A stretch of 64,000 nt of DNA from Palaemon carinicauda. Lineage: Eukaryota > Arthropoda > Malacostraca > Decapoda > Palaemonidae. Every line of letters starts with the position of its first letter. The stretch's first letter is position 1. The notes below the pieces were generated by a model. That model searched no databases, was not told the DNA's origin, and saw only the letters and a list, made by a program, of their open reading frames with translations. Location: the NCBI RefSeq assembly GCF_036898095.1, contig NC_090766.1:42842165-42906164 (forward strand), in the 5' to 3' direction. The translations under genes and the position numbers were made by a program. Shown in pieces: positions 34,586 through 47,282 of this stretch.

Positions 34586-34949
34586 CTGAACGAAAACAGA
34601 GAAATGTACAGTAGTACAGTACTGCATAGCTGCATGAGAGGAATTTTAGTACAGTAAATAAATTTATTCAAATAATTAAATGTTATGAGGTGCTTCTTTT
34701 ACAATAATGGATGAGAAAATAGGAAACAAGCTAACACAAAAGTCCTTGTTAAATCACCCAACTGTATTCTACATTTCTAAAATATACTTTGATTGTAAAT
34801 TAACTGATGGCACTACTGATAGTGTTACTGTCAATAAAATATAAGTATTCTCACATGTATAAAATGCCCTTTTTCATACTCTAAATAGTTGCTAAAAAAA
34901 GTATAAGAAAAACACATGAAAAACAAAAATGGAATTTTAATATCAAAAT

Positions 34950-35290
34950 TATTCCCATATTCACCTGAGGTTCATATGCCTTCCTTCTCAAAGCTGTGCA
35001 AATAATATCTATCTTACATATCAACAAATTCCACATTTCCTTTCACTGGTATAATCTTGCCCCTCGTTGAGTATTGTGTTTATATGGTGGTGTATCGCAA
35101 TGAGAGCACTTGTGTATTGCAAACTCTAAGTCAAAAACTAGTTCAACAGTTTATTGACATCATTAGTTAGTGGGGAGTTGGAATAATATGAACCTCCAGT
35201 GAGCAGAGAAATAATTAACTTCATTAATAAAATTTGTATTATTTCTGAATCTCACCTTAGGTTCATATGGCTGACTCATGATTTGATGGA
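34950..35290 (-). mobile_element. lone DIRS family A-type end
   Basis: The edge at about 34965-34990 (CACCTGAGGTTCATATG) is mirrored at about 35188-35222 (ATATGAACCTCC...). A second complement block follows at 35226-35285 (AATTTGTATTATTTCTGAAT...), the arrangement of ITR plus internal complementary region. No coding part follows directly. The next element starts about 100 bp on, so this may be a remnant interrupted by it. Confidence 0.45.
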
Positions 35291-36639
35291 GATGATATAG
35301 TGAAAGAAAGAGCTAGTAAATCTTATACCCTAGCCTACATAATTACTGTACAATAATTAGCTGAGACTTACAATCAATAAAAGTAACATTTTAAAATTAA
35401 TGTCTTTTTCTTAATTATATTAAATCTTACAGAGGGGTCAGCGTGATAATTACTGGCTGGTGGCAGTACACTGAACAGTCACTTTGACTACGTCTGGGAC
35501 TTCTGAGTGAGGTGAAGGCGACTGAGGTTTGTATAGTTAGGAAAAATTCAAATAACTTTTAAAATTTGTCCTTAGTTCCTACACGAATACAAACCTTCGT
35601 CCTTCAAATCCTTTAAAGGAAGACATCCTTAAGTGGGATTGTTAACCTCAGACCTGATAAGATGCTGAGAATAGCATTCCAGACACCTTGTGAACCAGGG
35701 TCGATAGTCAGGTTCACAGCCCAGGAAACATATGGTGTTGCAAAAGGAAATCTTTCTTACACAAGTAAGTCTGTCAAGTAAGGCATATAAAATAATTTGA
35801 TGGGTTTGCCTGTACATAGCCATCTTCCCCCTTGTTAGGAGGATGCAGGAATGAAAATTTCTATTTAACAGCAACAAAAAAGCTGCTTCCCTGTATCTAA
35901 TTTCATCCAGCTACATAAGATTCCAACTGCTATATCCCCAAGGGAGGGAAATAAAAGAAAAAAAGTAGCAGACTTAAACACACTCACTCTTAATTAGTTA
36001 TGTGGTAACTGTTATCTTAGACATAATGCTTTTGGTCCTGTGAAGAAGCTAGGGTCACTACACCACTTGCTGAGCAGCAATCACAGGTATGAGTGAAAAC
36101 ATGTCTAAGGACCAATCTAAGAACATTCCCCCAAGGTATGCGAAGTAAAGGTGATCTGACATTTCCAAACTTTAGCGTCAGAAAATTGAGCAACCGAGAA
36201 ATTTTTCTTGAAGGCCACAGTAGCACCAACCAACTCCTCTTATCTCATGGGCATGCACCTTAACTTGTTCTGATGTGCAGGAGGATCTAGGGTGTAATGC
36301 TCTGTTGATGATAGTTTCTCCCAGAAGAAAGGAGATTGTAATTTTGGTGACACACTTTTTAACCCTGCCAGTGCTCAAGAACAGGTTCTGTAACCTGGGC
36401 CTGACAGTCTGGGTTCTTTAAAGCACCACCTTACAGCCCTTACAGGCAACAAAAGTAACTCATAAGGATCATTGGTTACTTCTCTCAGTGATGAAACTGT
36501 GTAGGTGAATACTTGTAATTATGGATCAATGGACTTTGAGATTTTGCGACAGAATCAGGAATAAAAGATGAAAAAACCTGCCTCTAGTGCCTAGAATGAA
36601 AGAATTAATAGGAGAATACATGTAGTTCATTTACTTAAC

Positions 36640-37060
36640 GGGTCACAGCCAGCTCTCCTCAAAGACCGCAACACCTTGCTTACATACCCCGCTAAGTAGA
36701 AGAGAGACTATAGCTATAGTCTTCTAGGAGGACATCCCAAAATCAAACCAGTTTTCTCTAAGTCTTGGGTAGTACCATAGCCTCTGTACCATGATCTTCC
36801 ACTGTCTTAGGTTAGAGTTCTCACGCTTGAATGTACACTCGGGCACACTATTCCATCTTATTTCTATTAATCTGGCTTTGTTAAAGTTTTTATAGTTTAT
36901 ATAGGCAATCCCTTATTTTAAAGTTGCTGTTCTTCAAATATTTTATTTTCCTTCTTTCCTTTCCTCACTGGGCTATTTTCCCTGTTGGAGCCTCTGGGCT
37001 TATAGCATCCTGCTTTTCCAACTAGGGTTGTAGCTTAGCAAGTAATAATAATAATAATAG
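36640..37060 (+). repeat. TAA-tailed repeat nested in a DIRS copy
   Basis: Runs from about ACGGGTCACAGCCAGC to a (TAA)n tract at 37043-37058. It includes GTTAGAGTTCTCACGC, a CTCACTGGGCTATTTTCCC block and AACTAGGGTTGTAGCTTAGC. It is among the best preserved copies of this family here and interrupts DIRS sequence. Confidence 0.72.
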
Positions 37061-37872
37061 GGGTAGAATTTCCCAGGGAAATCAGGTTTACTCCATACCC
37101 CTGGTAAATGCCATTCTGCTTGAGGCTATTTCAGAGCTACTAGAGTCAGTTTTAGTTTACAGTATAGGATGAAAACCCAGATATCACCCTTCGAAGGAGG
37201 CAAAAGGGAGGAAAAGCATAAATGTCAAGGCTGTTCTACGGATGCTGAAAAATGTACTTGAGTAGTGTTGCTGGGTCTAGCACTGATAGGCAGTAGACTG
37301 GCAGCTTTTTATTTTAGGCTTGTTACGAACATGTCTATTGTCGGGAACACCATGAGCTTAGTCGCTACTTGGGGATGTAAAAACTTTTTTTTATCCAAAT
37401 ATCTGACCCTTGCAAACCAACTTGACCGCTATGACATTCCTTTTGCTAGGAATAAAGTGGGCTGAGAGGCCTACTGCATTACAAATTGCCCATTTGTGTA
37501 CCAACACACCTGTTTGACAGAGTCTGTCATAGTTTGCCACCTTTCTTGTTGACATACTGTATGTCACTACGAGTGTGATGTCATTTGTCAATGCAACCGA
37601 GCGACCAACTAGATGAAACTTGAGTACTGAAGGGCTAGGTAGCTGCCTTCAACTCCAGAACATTGAGATTAAGAGACTTGTCTTTGTAGGATCATTGTCC
37701 TGATGTAAGATGGTCCATGAGATGGGGCACACACCCTTTCTTTGACGCATCTGTTAAAAGAGCATCTGGAGAGGGTCACTCTAAGGGGGATCCTCGAAAC
37801 ACATTCTCCTCATCTAACCACTAAAGTAGGTTGAATTTGGTGTCGTGCTCAACCAGTACCAGGGTCAGAGGG

Positions 37873-38104
37873 GAATCTGTGGTTTGCAACCAGTGTCTCT
37901 TTAGACCCCATGGCAACAATAATAGATGGAGAATCTGTGGTTTGCAACCAGTGTCTCTTTAGACCCCATGGCAACAATAATAGATGGAGAATCTGTGGTT
38001 TGCAACCAGTGTCTCTTTAGACCCCATGGCAACAATAATAGATGGAGAATCTGTGGTTTGCAACCAGTGTCTCTTTAGACCCCATGGCAACAATAATAGA
38101 TGGA
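37873..38104. repeat. four perfect tandem copies of a 58-bp unit
   Basis: The unit starts GAATCTGTGGTTTGCAACCA and ends GCAACAATAATAGATGGA. The four copies (starting 37873, 37931, 37989, 38047) are identical by eye. The unit lies in decayed DIRS RT sequence. 58 is not a multiple of three, so a reading frame would cycle, which also explains overlapping spurious ORFs on both strands. Confidence 0.93.
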
Positions 38105-38226
38105 GACAACCAGGAGGAACAAGTTTCTCTAACGATGTCAAAAGATCTAGTAGCTGTTACTATTGTTGTTCTGATAACTATGTCTGGTGAACAAAAGGAT
38201 GACCTAATTTCCTGAATCAGGTTACT

Positions 38227-38739
38227 TTATCTTGAGATGGATAAACTTTCCCTGTCACCGGATCTATGTCCATACCCAGATATATTCTTCATTGCTAAGG
38301 AGAAAGCCTGGATTTCTTTAAATTTGTCACAAACAAGAGGAGTCTGTCCCGATGATGAGGAAGCACAGGCTACGAGTCTCTCACTATTAGCCAGTCGTCT
38401 AGATACCAAATCAGACAAATTACGTTGGCATGAGCCAATGCCGACACCAACGTAAACACACCTCGAGTGAATGCTTGGGGGTTGTGGACACCTGGAAGCA
38501 AAGAACTTTGAACTGAAGACTTTTTCTAGGATAAAGCGTAGATATTTTCTAGAAAATTTATTTATGAAGATTTGGAAGCATGCAACACTGAGTTCCAGGG
38601 AGATCATAAAGTCGTTCTTCATCACTGCATTTCTGATCTTGCTGGATGTTTTCACCCTGAACTGAGCTTGGCGGATGAACCTGTTCGGGGCTGAGAGGTC
38701 TACTACAGGTATCCAACCCCATGAAGCATCCAGAACCAC
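38227..38739 (-). pseudogene. DIRS family A reverse transcriptase N-terminal remnant
   Basis: Reads GWIPVVDLSAPNRFIRQ, FRVKTSSKIRNAVMKNDFM and SLELSVACFQIFIN, followed by SRKYLRF. These correspond to the RT N-terminus and motif A of DIRS elements. The motif A Asp is replaced (SLELS where SIDL.DAY is normal), so catalysis is lost. The later part (SERLVACASSSS) is the diverged continuation, missing the YxDD box. Confidence 0.7.
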
Positions 38740-39182
38740 ACCATAAGAGAGGGGGAAGGCAAACAGAGTGAGGGAGAGAGAACAATTTTAAATACTTTTA
38801 TGTTTGAGGCTGGAAAAATAGGCTTTGCATGGAAACGAGGTGAATCCCCTGGAAAGATTTACTGTAATCAAACCCACATCAAACCAATGGCCAGTAATTA
38901 AAAACATCATCTTTAATTACCTCATATATTCCTATAATTACTACCTTTACAAGGAACCTTGCATGTAATTAGTTCTTAAATTAATGGAACTCTGGTAAGA
39001 TTCACTGATATCAAACTCTCATCAAAACAATGGGCAGTAAGTAAAAACATCATCTTTACTTAGTTTATATATATTCATGTAATTACTACCTATATTAGGA
39101 ACCTTTCATGTAGTTAAGTTCCTAAATTATTGGAGCAAACAAAAGTATAAAATCAACATTATAAAATCATAGAAAAACATAC

Positions 39183-39302
39183 TTGCATGAGACTTTTCAT
39201 GATCCTTCAGGTGCTTTCGACTGTTGCCCTGGAAATCACACTTGGGACAACCAAACTTTATCCCCTGGAAGTGATTCAGCTTCATGTGGACTGTCAAATT
39301 TG
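39183..39302 (-). CDS. ZFP64: ZFP64-like, exon with finger 2 end and finger 3
   Basis: A 120-nt exon. The acceptor is TTCTCTTTTCAG before 39302 and the donor is GTATGT at 39182-39177. Two bases complete a Ser, then [10 protein letters not shown] supplies the His pair of finger 2. [20 protein letters not shown] followed by DHEKSH is finger 3 (C-x2-C-x12-H-x3-H). The exon ends one base into the next Ser codon. A (TA)n tract begins about 55 bp upstream of the acceptor. The GCPKCDF...HLKDHEKSH finger parallels the FKCPHCDF finger of ZFP64. Confidence 0.88.
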
Positions 39303-39356
39303 CTGAAAAGAGAATAAACTGGTGTTTTATGTATAATATAACTAAAGTTATATATA

Positions 39357-40279
<923 letters not shown>

Positions 40280-40533
40280 AATTCAACATAAAAGAAAGTT
40301 ATGGAGGAATAGGGTAATTGTAGTTTTAAGGGTACTCAAAAAATGTACGTGATTTGAAAGAAGAGTAGAGATCATATAGATAAAATATAAAAGAAATGTA
40401 GTTATTTCATTAGGACTGAAATTCACAGATGCGGTAAAAGAATCACAAGATAATTTCTGATTCCAAGAAGATGGGAAGAGGGAATAACAACAGTGAGTGG
40501 TGGGTAGAGGAAAGAAGTTGACAGAAAATACTA
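40280..40533 (+). mobile_element. LINE fragment left of a DIRS insertion (tentative)
   Basis: A purine-rich plus-strand sequence whose composition resembles LINE coding DNA, ending where the DIRS element begins. The similar sequence at 42501-43125 suggests both belong to one disrupted LINE. No domain motif is readable in this part, so the call is weak. Confidence 0.3.
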
Positions 40534-42500
40534 CAAATATATAATTTGTATTTTTCCAAGCTATACAAATTGTTGTCATTTATATGGGGTTGCTGGGCAA
40601 TTGCTGTGCATAACACACTACACTTGTTCCAAGCGCTTACCCACAGCACTTTTCTGCACAAGACTTGAGGGGCGGTTCAGTCGGGTGTTTATTCCTATGC
40701 AGATACAAACTTCTGAGTCATTTATATGGGGAGTTTTCCTTAAAAGGGAGGACGTCTCGGTGAAGCTACGAGGTCTGCCCTTCTCTCTCAAGATACAATT
40801 ACTATAGTAATAGCAAAAGATCAGAGCAAACTATTTGTGAACAGTGTAGCCAGCTCATAACAAAGCTGGGCCTTCTGTTCCATTCTAGAGAGCTTTGCCA
40901 GGGAGAAGTGATATGAACATCGTGTTGCATATCATCAATATATTCTAATATATCAACCAGTATACAATTCAAGATATTCTTACCTATATTAGGGTAGATT
41001 CCAAGTGAAGGCTTCAAGTCCAATCAAGATCACCATCTGCCTTAGTACTCATAATCTACCCTTATAATGCAGGGAATAACAAAGCCCGGGATAACAGCAG
41101 TTACCTGTTCCATAAGAACTTAAAATTACGACTATTTATTGTGAAACAACAATAGGGCTTATAGAAAAGATGTCTAAAGACCTGTGTGTGCAATCTCTGA
41201 GGTAATGATTCGTAAAAGGGGTTTGTCTCTTCCAAACTCCGGCTTTTAGATCTTGTGCTACAGAACAGTTCTTGTGGAATGCTAGGGTGTCGCTAAGCTC
41301 TGGTATATCATTAGCTCGAGGGGTGGCCCTTGGTGATGCTTCCCGTGAGGACTTAAAAGCTCGCATAATAGTTTCTCTCAACCGGAAAGAAATAATATTT
41401 CTGGAAACTTTGTTTTTGGAGCAGCCAGGGCTCACAAGTAAGTTGGAGATTTTAGGCCTAACATAATGTGTTCTCTTTAAATATTCACACACTGCCCTTA
41501 CATGACATAGTACACAATATAGTATCATGTCATCCGGATCATCTGTTACCTCTTTGAGAGATAAGAATGTGAATGAGTCAAATTTGAAATCGTTATCAGC
41601 CGGATTTTGGGTTTTGGCCATAGATTCTGGAACAAAGGACAAAGATAGTTCTCCCCACTCTCTGGAATGTGCAACAAGATGAGACAGGCTATGCAATTCA
41701 CTCAAACTCTTGGCTGAAGCCAAAGCAAGGAGAAAGATGATAAGTTCTCTGTCTCAGGCTTTATGCAGAGGTTTGTATGGGGCTTTCTTCAAGGCCCATA
41801 AGATCTGTGACTGTAGCCTATGAGGGCTCCTGACACGATGAACTTGGAGGAGAGATAACGCTCGCAGCCAAACCCAACTTACACTTCTCATTGCTAACAG
41901 AAGGCATAGGGGGAACAATCTCTCTTGGATCAGTTTGTATGATGAGGACGATATCTCTCCTACTGGGAGGATGAACACTCCCTACACTACTGACATGGTG
42001 ATTCCACAGCCACTCACTACACTACTCACATAGTGACTTCACAGAACACCTTTAACCTCTACATGAAGGACAAACCGGGTGTGGATCCACTTCTACAGGA
42101 GTTATAAATGTACCACAGGGGCAACCATCTCGGCCAGGGCACGAATGGATCAAATTCGACATACTGTCGAAAGGCACACACTTATAACTAACAAATAATG
42201 AAAACACGGAAGTGACAAAGAATGTCAAAGACACAAAAGACACAAGCACTAAACGCTATAAGGTTATCAAGTAGGCGGTTGTCTGATCGCAGAGAAGGAG
42301 GGCTCTTTTGACCTTCCTTGCCAAGAGCTGGGGGTAAGCCCTTGGTACAAGCGTAGTGCATCATGCATAGCTGTTGCCCAGCAATGCAGCATGATGTAAT
42401 CAAACTGATTTCTTTTTATATTGTCTGGCTGTAGAAGAAAAAAACTGGAAGTAAGCGCATATAAACGACTGTGAAATTTGTATCCGTGTAGGAATAAACT
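40534..42500 (-). mobile_element. DIRS family A, short internally deleted copy
   Basis: The left end (TTTGTATTTTTCCAAGC... TCATTTATATGGG) and right end (CATATAAACGACTGTGAAAT... GTAGGAATA) are inverted repeats. The block at about 40685-40735 (TATTCCTATGCAGATACAAA...) is the complement of the right edge. Only a recombinase remnant (41136-41723) and an ORF1 Cys-rich module (42052-42249, CPCGTFITPVEVDPHPVCPS) remain between them. RT and RNase H are deleted. Confidence 0.75.
41136..41723 (-). pseudogene. DIRS family A tyrosine recombinase, C-terminal part
   Basis: A 195-residue open frame covering AKSLSELHSLSH (the first-Arg box; Lys-Ser here where the family has KRV), HSREWGELSLSFVPESMAKT, the connector CHVRAVCEYLKRT, and the last box VWKRQTPFTNHYLRD with the catalytic Tyr. 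The HxxR box is changed (PRANDIPELSD). Two of the catalytic positions are therefore lost although the frame is long. It ends SISPIVVSQ. Confidence 0.72.
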
Positions 42501-43125
42501 ATTTTTGAGTTGCATTTGCAAGTTTGAAGGAGACGATTATTAACAGAGATGCAAGAGTATAAAGATGTTTGTCAAGAGGAGAGGAAAAAAAAAAGGCCAT
42601 TAATAATATGGGATGAGCAAGGACTCTAGGAAAAGTAAGCGGGTAGGAAGTAAAATACATAAAAGGGTTAACTCATAAATGCATCTCAAAATAAAATATG
42701 CACATAAAGAGGTGGTCTGAGGAGAATACAATTCTGTGACAATTTAATAGTTATTTCCTGGATGTGGAAAATGGAAGAGACTAGGGTGAATGATGCAAGA
42801 TTTAAAAGAACACTTAGGATTGAGAAGTCTCGTGGAAGTAAACTGAGGATTTAAGTTTGGAAATGAAGTTGAAAAATGAAAGATACATGACGCTGACAGG
42901 ATTACGATTGAAATGCTGCGATACTTTAGTGAAAATGAATAGCTGTTAAAGGTGTACAAGGTTTGCCTGGATGACGTTCAAGTTCTACAAAAATGGGTGA
43001 TGGGAATAATTGTTCCTTTGTGGAATGGTAAAAGCATCACAGGAAGCTACATATATGATAGAAAAATAAAATTACTTAGTACATTATACAGTATGGCCAA
43101 ATTTTGAAAGAGAAATACAGAAATA
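42501..43125 (+). mobile_element. LINE fragment between two DIRS insertions
   Basis: Near 43005-43100 the plus strand reads IVPLWNGKSITGSYIYDRKI followed by KLLSTLYSMAKF, matching the LINE RT block normally written as VPLYKGKG...NYR.I.LLS...K. DIRS copies start at 43126 and end at 42500, so this LINE was broken twice. The likely continuation is 47085-47280. Confidence 0.55.
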
Positions 43126-46100
43126 CAAATTTAAAAGTAATTTGTATTTTTCCTGATACAAACTTTGAGCTCTTTATTAGAGAATATACTTTCGGCAAAG
43201 CTGGAAGACTAGCCTGCTAATGAGGGGGAGGAGGGGGTGAAGGGTGATAGTACAGGCTACCCTGTCACCACACAAACACATACTGTTGTTATTTCGTCAC
43301 TTTTAATGGCAGGGAGGAATTGCAGGGGGACAGGTGATGGCAGGCCAAATTTATAAAATGAGCTCAAGGTTTGTATCGTTAAGAAAAATGCAAATTACTT
43401 TAAATTTGTCATTTGTTCCGACAATAAATACAAACCCTTTCGCTCTTTATTAAGGAAGACTCACCCATAAGGTGGGTGGAAGTCCTTACCCTCTGGCTGG
43501 TTTTAGACCCAGGGTTTCCCTCCTTTGTGGTCCGCATGTATAAGGGAGAAAACCCGACATCTCACTAAATCCTACATGCAATAGCACATTCTAGTGACCA
43601 GAGCAATTAGCATGATATGATACTAGCAGTGTGACAAGTCTAGGTAAGAAGTCTTAGAAACATAGGAATCTTTGAACCAACCCTAGATGTTACCCAATCC
43701 CACCTCGCCATGGAGTTTGGGGATGCAACAAATATATATTTCTATACCAGGTTACACAAGGGAAATGGTTATTGCCTGCAGACAGAGGAGGCCAGCTTGC
43801 AGAGTACTATAGGTGCTGTTCCCAAGAGAGGGGAAGGTGAAAGAAAGAGCCAGTCACTCTCATCATTCATCCCAGACTTAATCCTGGCTAACCTCTGCCC
43901 TCCACCATCTGCTACTTGTCCATCAAGGAGCCTGAGGTGTCTAAACCACTTGTTGTGCAGCCAACACAGGACCAATAGAGAAGGTCTCCCTGTTTCTGTG
44001 GGTCATATCTTGCAAATTATAGGTGGTGAAGGCTGTTTGACACTTCCACACCCGCTTACACTGTAGTTCTTCTTCAACGTCAGGGACGTACTAATGCCCC
44101 TACCGTCATGAGCTCTGGGTCGTCTCGTCTCCAGAGGGATCAGGATTCAACGCTCAGTCTATAACCTTGCGAATCTATGCGGAGATTTTGTTTTTGGTGA
44201 TCCTTTTCTTGACCTTTCCTGTGCTGACAAAGAGTGCTACCACTCAGGGGTGAGCTCCTGCGGTTCTCTTAAGGTAGTACAGTACCTCAACTCCTCATTG
44301 GACAAAGTAGCAGTTTCTGGATCATCAGTTACATTGTGAAGACTCCCAATCTGGAAGGTGCCTAATCTAGGATATGCTACTCCCGGATTTTGAGTCTTGG
44401 CGATAAACTCATGGACAAAGCCGAGCATTACCTTTCCTAATCCCCTTGAATGGGAAACATCGTAGGAAAGACCATGGCGTTCGCCAATTCTCTTGGCCGA
44501 GGCCAACGCAAGCAGGAACACCGTCTTCTAGGTCAGGTGAAGATGTGATGCCTGGCATAATGGTTTGTAGGAGCACCCTTTAGACACCGAAGAATGTGAA
44601 TCACGTTCCAAGGAGGTGGTCTAACTTCTGACTGAGGAAAGGTAAGCTTGAAAGTCCGTAAGAGGAGAGGCAATACTAACGAAGAGGAAATGTTAAATCC
44701 TTTCAGTCTAAAGGCAAGGCTCAAGGCTGAGCAATAGCCTTTCACTGCCGAGACCAAGAAAAGTTATTCCTCCCTAAGGTACACAAGGAACTCGGCTATT
44801 GCTGAAATAGTGGCATCGAAGGGACAGATACTCATTTCACAACACCAATCACAGAAGACAGCCCACTTAGCCTGGTAAACAGTAGTTGTAGATTTCTGTA
44901 AGCATCTGGACATCCTTCTTGCAACTTGTGGAAGATGTTAACATGCGGTTGTCTGAGAAAGTCGTGTCATGAAGGGAGTTCTCTCAGGACTTCCGTTGGC
45001 CGCTGAAGAAGGTCCAGGAATCATTATGCAAGATGCCATAGCAGAGCTATGAGGGTCATTGCTAGGTTTGACGATGATCTTGCCTTGTTAAGCACTCTTC
45101 TCATCAGGCAGAACGGGAAAAGGCGTAGACGTCGTTGTTGTCCCACCATTGTTGAATTATATCCTGCCAGAGGGCCTGGGGATCCGGGACTGGAGAACAC
45201 TAGAGGGGGAATCTGTTGTTCAGTGACATTGCGAACAAGTCCACTGTTGGGGAACCCCACAAAGTCAGACTTTGTTGTCTATCACTCACTGAATCACTCC
45301 TGGACCTAAAAGGAGATCTCCCTGGATTGCGGAGGACGTTTTGGGTGATCCTCCTATCTGCGCTGTGCAACTAGGATGAAGAGCTCTGGGAGGTGAAGCG
45401 TAGCCTGCGCTCTGACAAAGAAGGTGCGATAGTCTAGACTCCCCAGGGGGACCGGCGAGAACTCCTAGACTCGGAAAAAGGAACAGGAAGAGGCAAGGCT
45501 GGAGAGCGTCGAACTAGCTTGAAGCAAGTAACACCTGCAGGGGAACCATGAGGCTAGGCTGGAGCGTGTCAAACTTGCATGGAGGCGAGCAACATCTGAA
45601 GGCAAACCACACTCTGAGGGGCTGGAAAAAGGCTGGGGCGAAGGTGAACGCCATCTATCTCAAAGTCCCACATGGTGGAGACCACTCTGAGGAGGACTAA
45701 ACCCGAGAATAGGAAAGGTGACTCCCAAGAGGAACAGGAACATGGTTCGGACTTTGGCCCCCTCTGCAGGCTGAGCGAACTTGGAACAAGGGGTGAGTGC
45801 TGTCATCTGCGGCAGTAACTGCAGCAGGCGAAGACAGAGAACTCAGGTCAGGGAATGCTGCGCCGGACACGGAACCAAGTTACTCCTCCGGTACAAAACC
45901 TTCATAGCCCTTCGAGGGAAGATCCAAATCTACCTCTGAAGAAGCAGGTGTGCACTTTCTCTCTGCTCCCAGCTGCAACAGGTTGAAGAGAACTCCCTTC
46001 AACAGAGGACCAACAACACTAAGGGAAGGCCAAATCCCCAATAAATTATCGACAGAGATAGACTCACCTGCGAAGGGTGGCATGGCTTTGCTAGGACAAG

Positions 46101-46687
46101 TGGCAACGTCCTTCGAACCTAAGGGTTGTCCTGGGGTTAAAGGGTCAACACTCCTACTTGATTTATCCAATGGGGGGAGGCTGAGCAACAAGCAGCTTCA
46201 GGAAGAGATCGAGGGGTGGAAGAAGTACAAGGTTTCTTCAATTTTGGGGATGACCGCGAAGAAGAATCCCTCATTTACTTCTTGCAGTGCCTTCTAAATC
46301 TCACCCACTGGGAGGATGACCACTCTCAACACTCTTCACAGGTGTCATCCTGATTACACAGTTGTCCTGGCCGTACCGGATACAACAAATGGGGGTCAAT
46401 CTCGACCGCATTTGCGCTCTTCAGGTCCAGGACACGTCCGCATGTTGACCTGAAAAGAGAAAGCAGAAAAAGATAAGTCAGTATGGCAGTCAGTGTGGGC
46501 GGTAGAGAGATGACATCCACTCTCAACCGAGCCAAAATCAAAATTGATGAGACAAGATCGGTGTGTGAGCAGGATAGCTGGTACTAGCCCCCGCTAAAAG
46601 TCTTATGGTTAGTCTTCCAGCATCACCAAAACTATATTCCCTAATAAAGAGTGAAAGGGTTTGTATTTACTGTCGGAACAAATGGCA
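43126..46687 (-). mobile_element. DIRS family A, degenerate copy 2
   Basis: The left outer edge (43126-43185) is mirrored at 43356-43408. Directly behind it 43409-43452 is the complement of the right outer edge (about 46640-46687), for example ACAAACCCTTTCGCTCTTTA against TAAAGAGTGAAAGGGTTTGT. The recombinase is at 44237-44521 with its second half near 44060-44110. An ORF1 Cys-rich module with a VEIDPHLLYP core lies at 46326-46440. No intact ORF remains. It is the closest relative of 2849-6340. Confidence 0.82.
44237..44521 (-). pseudogene. DIRS family A tyrosine recombinase fragment
   Basis: FLLALASAKRIGERHGLSYD contains the first catalytic Arg (AKRIGE), followed by SHSRGLGKVMLGFVHEFIAK and FQIGSLHNVTDDPE. 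The rest is out of frame: the HxxR region can be read at about 44070-44110 (HDGRGISTS), with Asp-Gly where the family has variable residues and the Arg kept. The copy is broken by at least two frame changes. Confidence 0.72.
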
Positions 46688-46744
46688 AGTTTAGTAAGGG
46701 AATAACAGTGAATACTTAGAAAAAACATGGTGTGATTCAAGAGC

Positions 46745-47085
46745 CTCTAGTAAATTGTAATTGTTTAGTGGTTACTTTCTACTTGGTAAGGTTAGAAGAG
46801 ACTCTTTAGCTATGGTAAGCAGCTCTTCTAGGAGAAGGCCCTCACTCCAAAATCAAACCATTGTTCTCTATTGTTGGATAGTGCCACAGTCTCTGTACCA
46901 TGGTCTTCTACTGTCTTAGGTAAGAGTTCTCTTGCTTAAAGGTACACTCAGGCACACAATTCGATCTGTTTCCTTATTTCCTTTCCATTTCTCTAGGGGC
47001 AATTTTCCAGGTTGGAGCACTTTGGCTTATAGCATCTTGCTTTTCAAACTAGGGTTGTAGCTTAGCTAGTAATAACAATACGTAA
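46745..47085 (+). repeat. TAA-tailed repeat copy
   Basis: Starts near TTAGTGGTTACTTTCTACTT and runs through AAGCAGCTCTTCTAGGAGAA, CACTCCAAAATCAAACC and CACAGTCTCTGTACCATGGT to AACTAGGGTTGTAGCTTAGC and a degraded TAATAACAATA tail. It separates the DIRS end from the LINE piece at 47085. Confidence 0.68.
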
Positions 47086-47282
47086 TCAACAATAATGAAA
47101 GTTTGAAAGTTGAGGGAAAAAACTGAATGTGGTATACATAGACATATCAGAAAATTATGATAGAATTAATAAAAGCAGCAAAGTGAAGGGTTTCCAGTAT
47201 GCATGGTATAGATGTGTGATTTGCTGAGAGAAACCAATACTGTATTAATGATCGTACTATAGTATGTGTGAGAGTTTGAAGT
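47085..47282 (+). mobile_element. LINE fragment with degenerate RT motif
   Basis: The plus-strand translation gives ELNVVYIDISENYDRINKSS, matching the FVDLEKAYDRVNR block of LINE RT with the Asp retained. It follows the IVPLWNGKS block at 43005 in the order expected of RT, so it probably belongs to the LINE interrupted at 42501-43125. Confidence 0.5.

Larger units (their letters stand above)
35390..38785 (-). mobile_element. DIRS family A, degenerate copy lacking ORF1
   Basis: Internal complementary-like sequence at 35527-35610 (GGTTTGTATAGTTAGGAAAA ... CGAATACAAACC) starts the element. Recombinase remnants occupy 36017-36650 on the minus strand (HAHEIRGVGW at about 36200 resembles the HxxR box). 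RT remnants lie at 38227-38739. It ends near 38785 within the RT N-terminus without ORF1 or a right ITR. A TAA-tailed repeat is inserted at 36640-37060, and a 58-bp unit is amplified at 37873-38104. Confidence 0.65.

Noticed and set aside
37873..38104. CRISPR-like appearance of regular repeats
   Set aside because: The 58-bp units are directly adjacent with no spacers, and the genome is eukaryotic.
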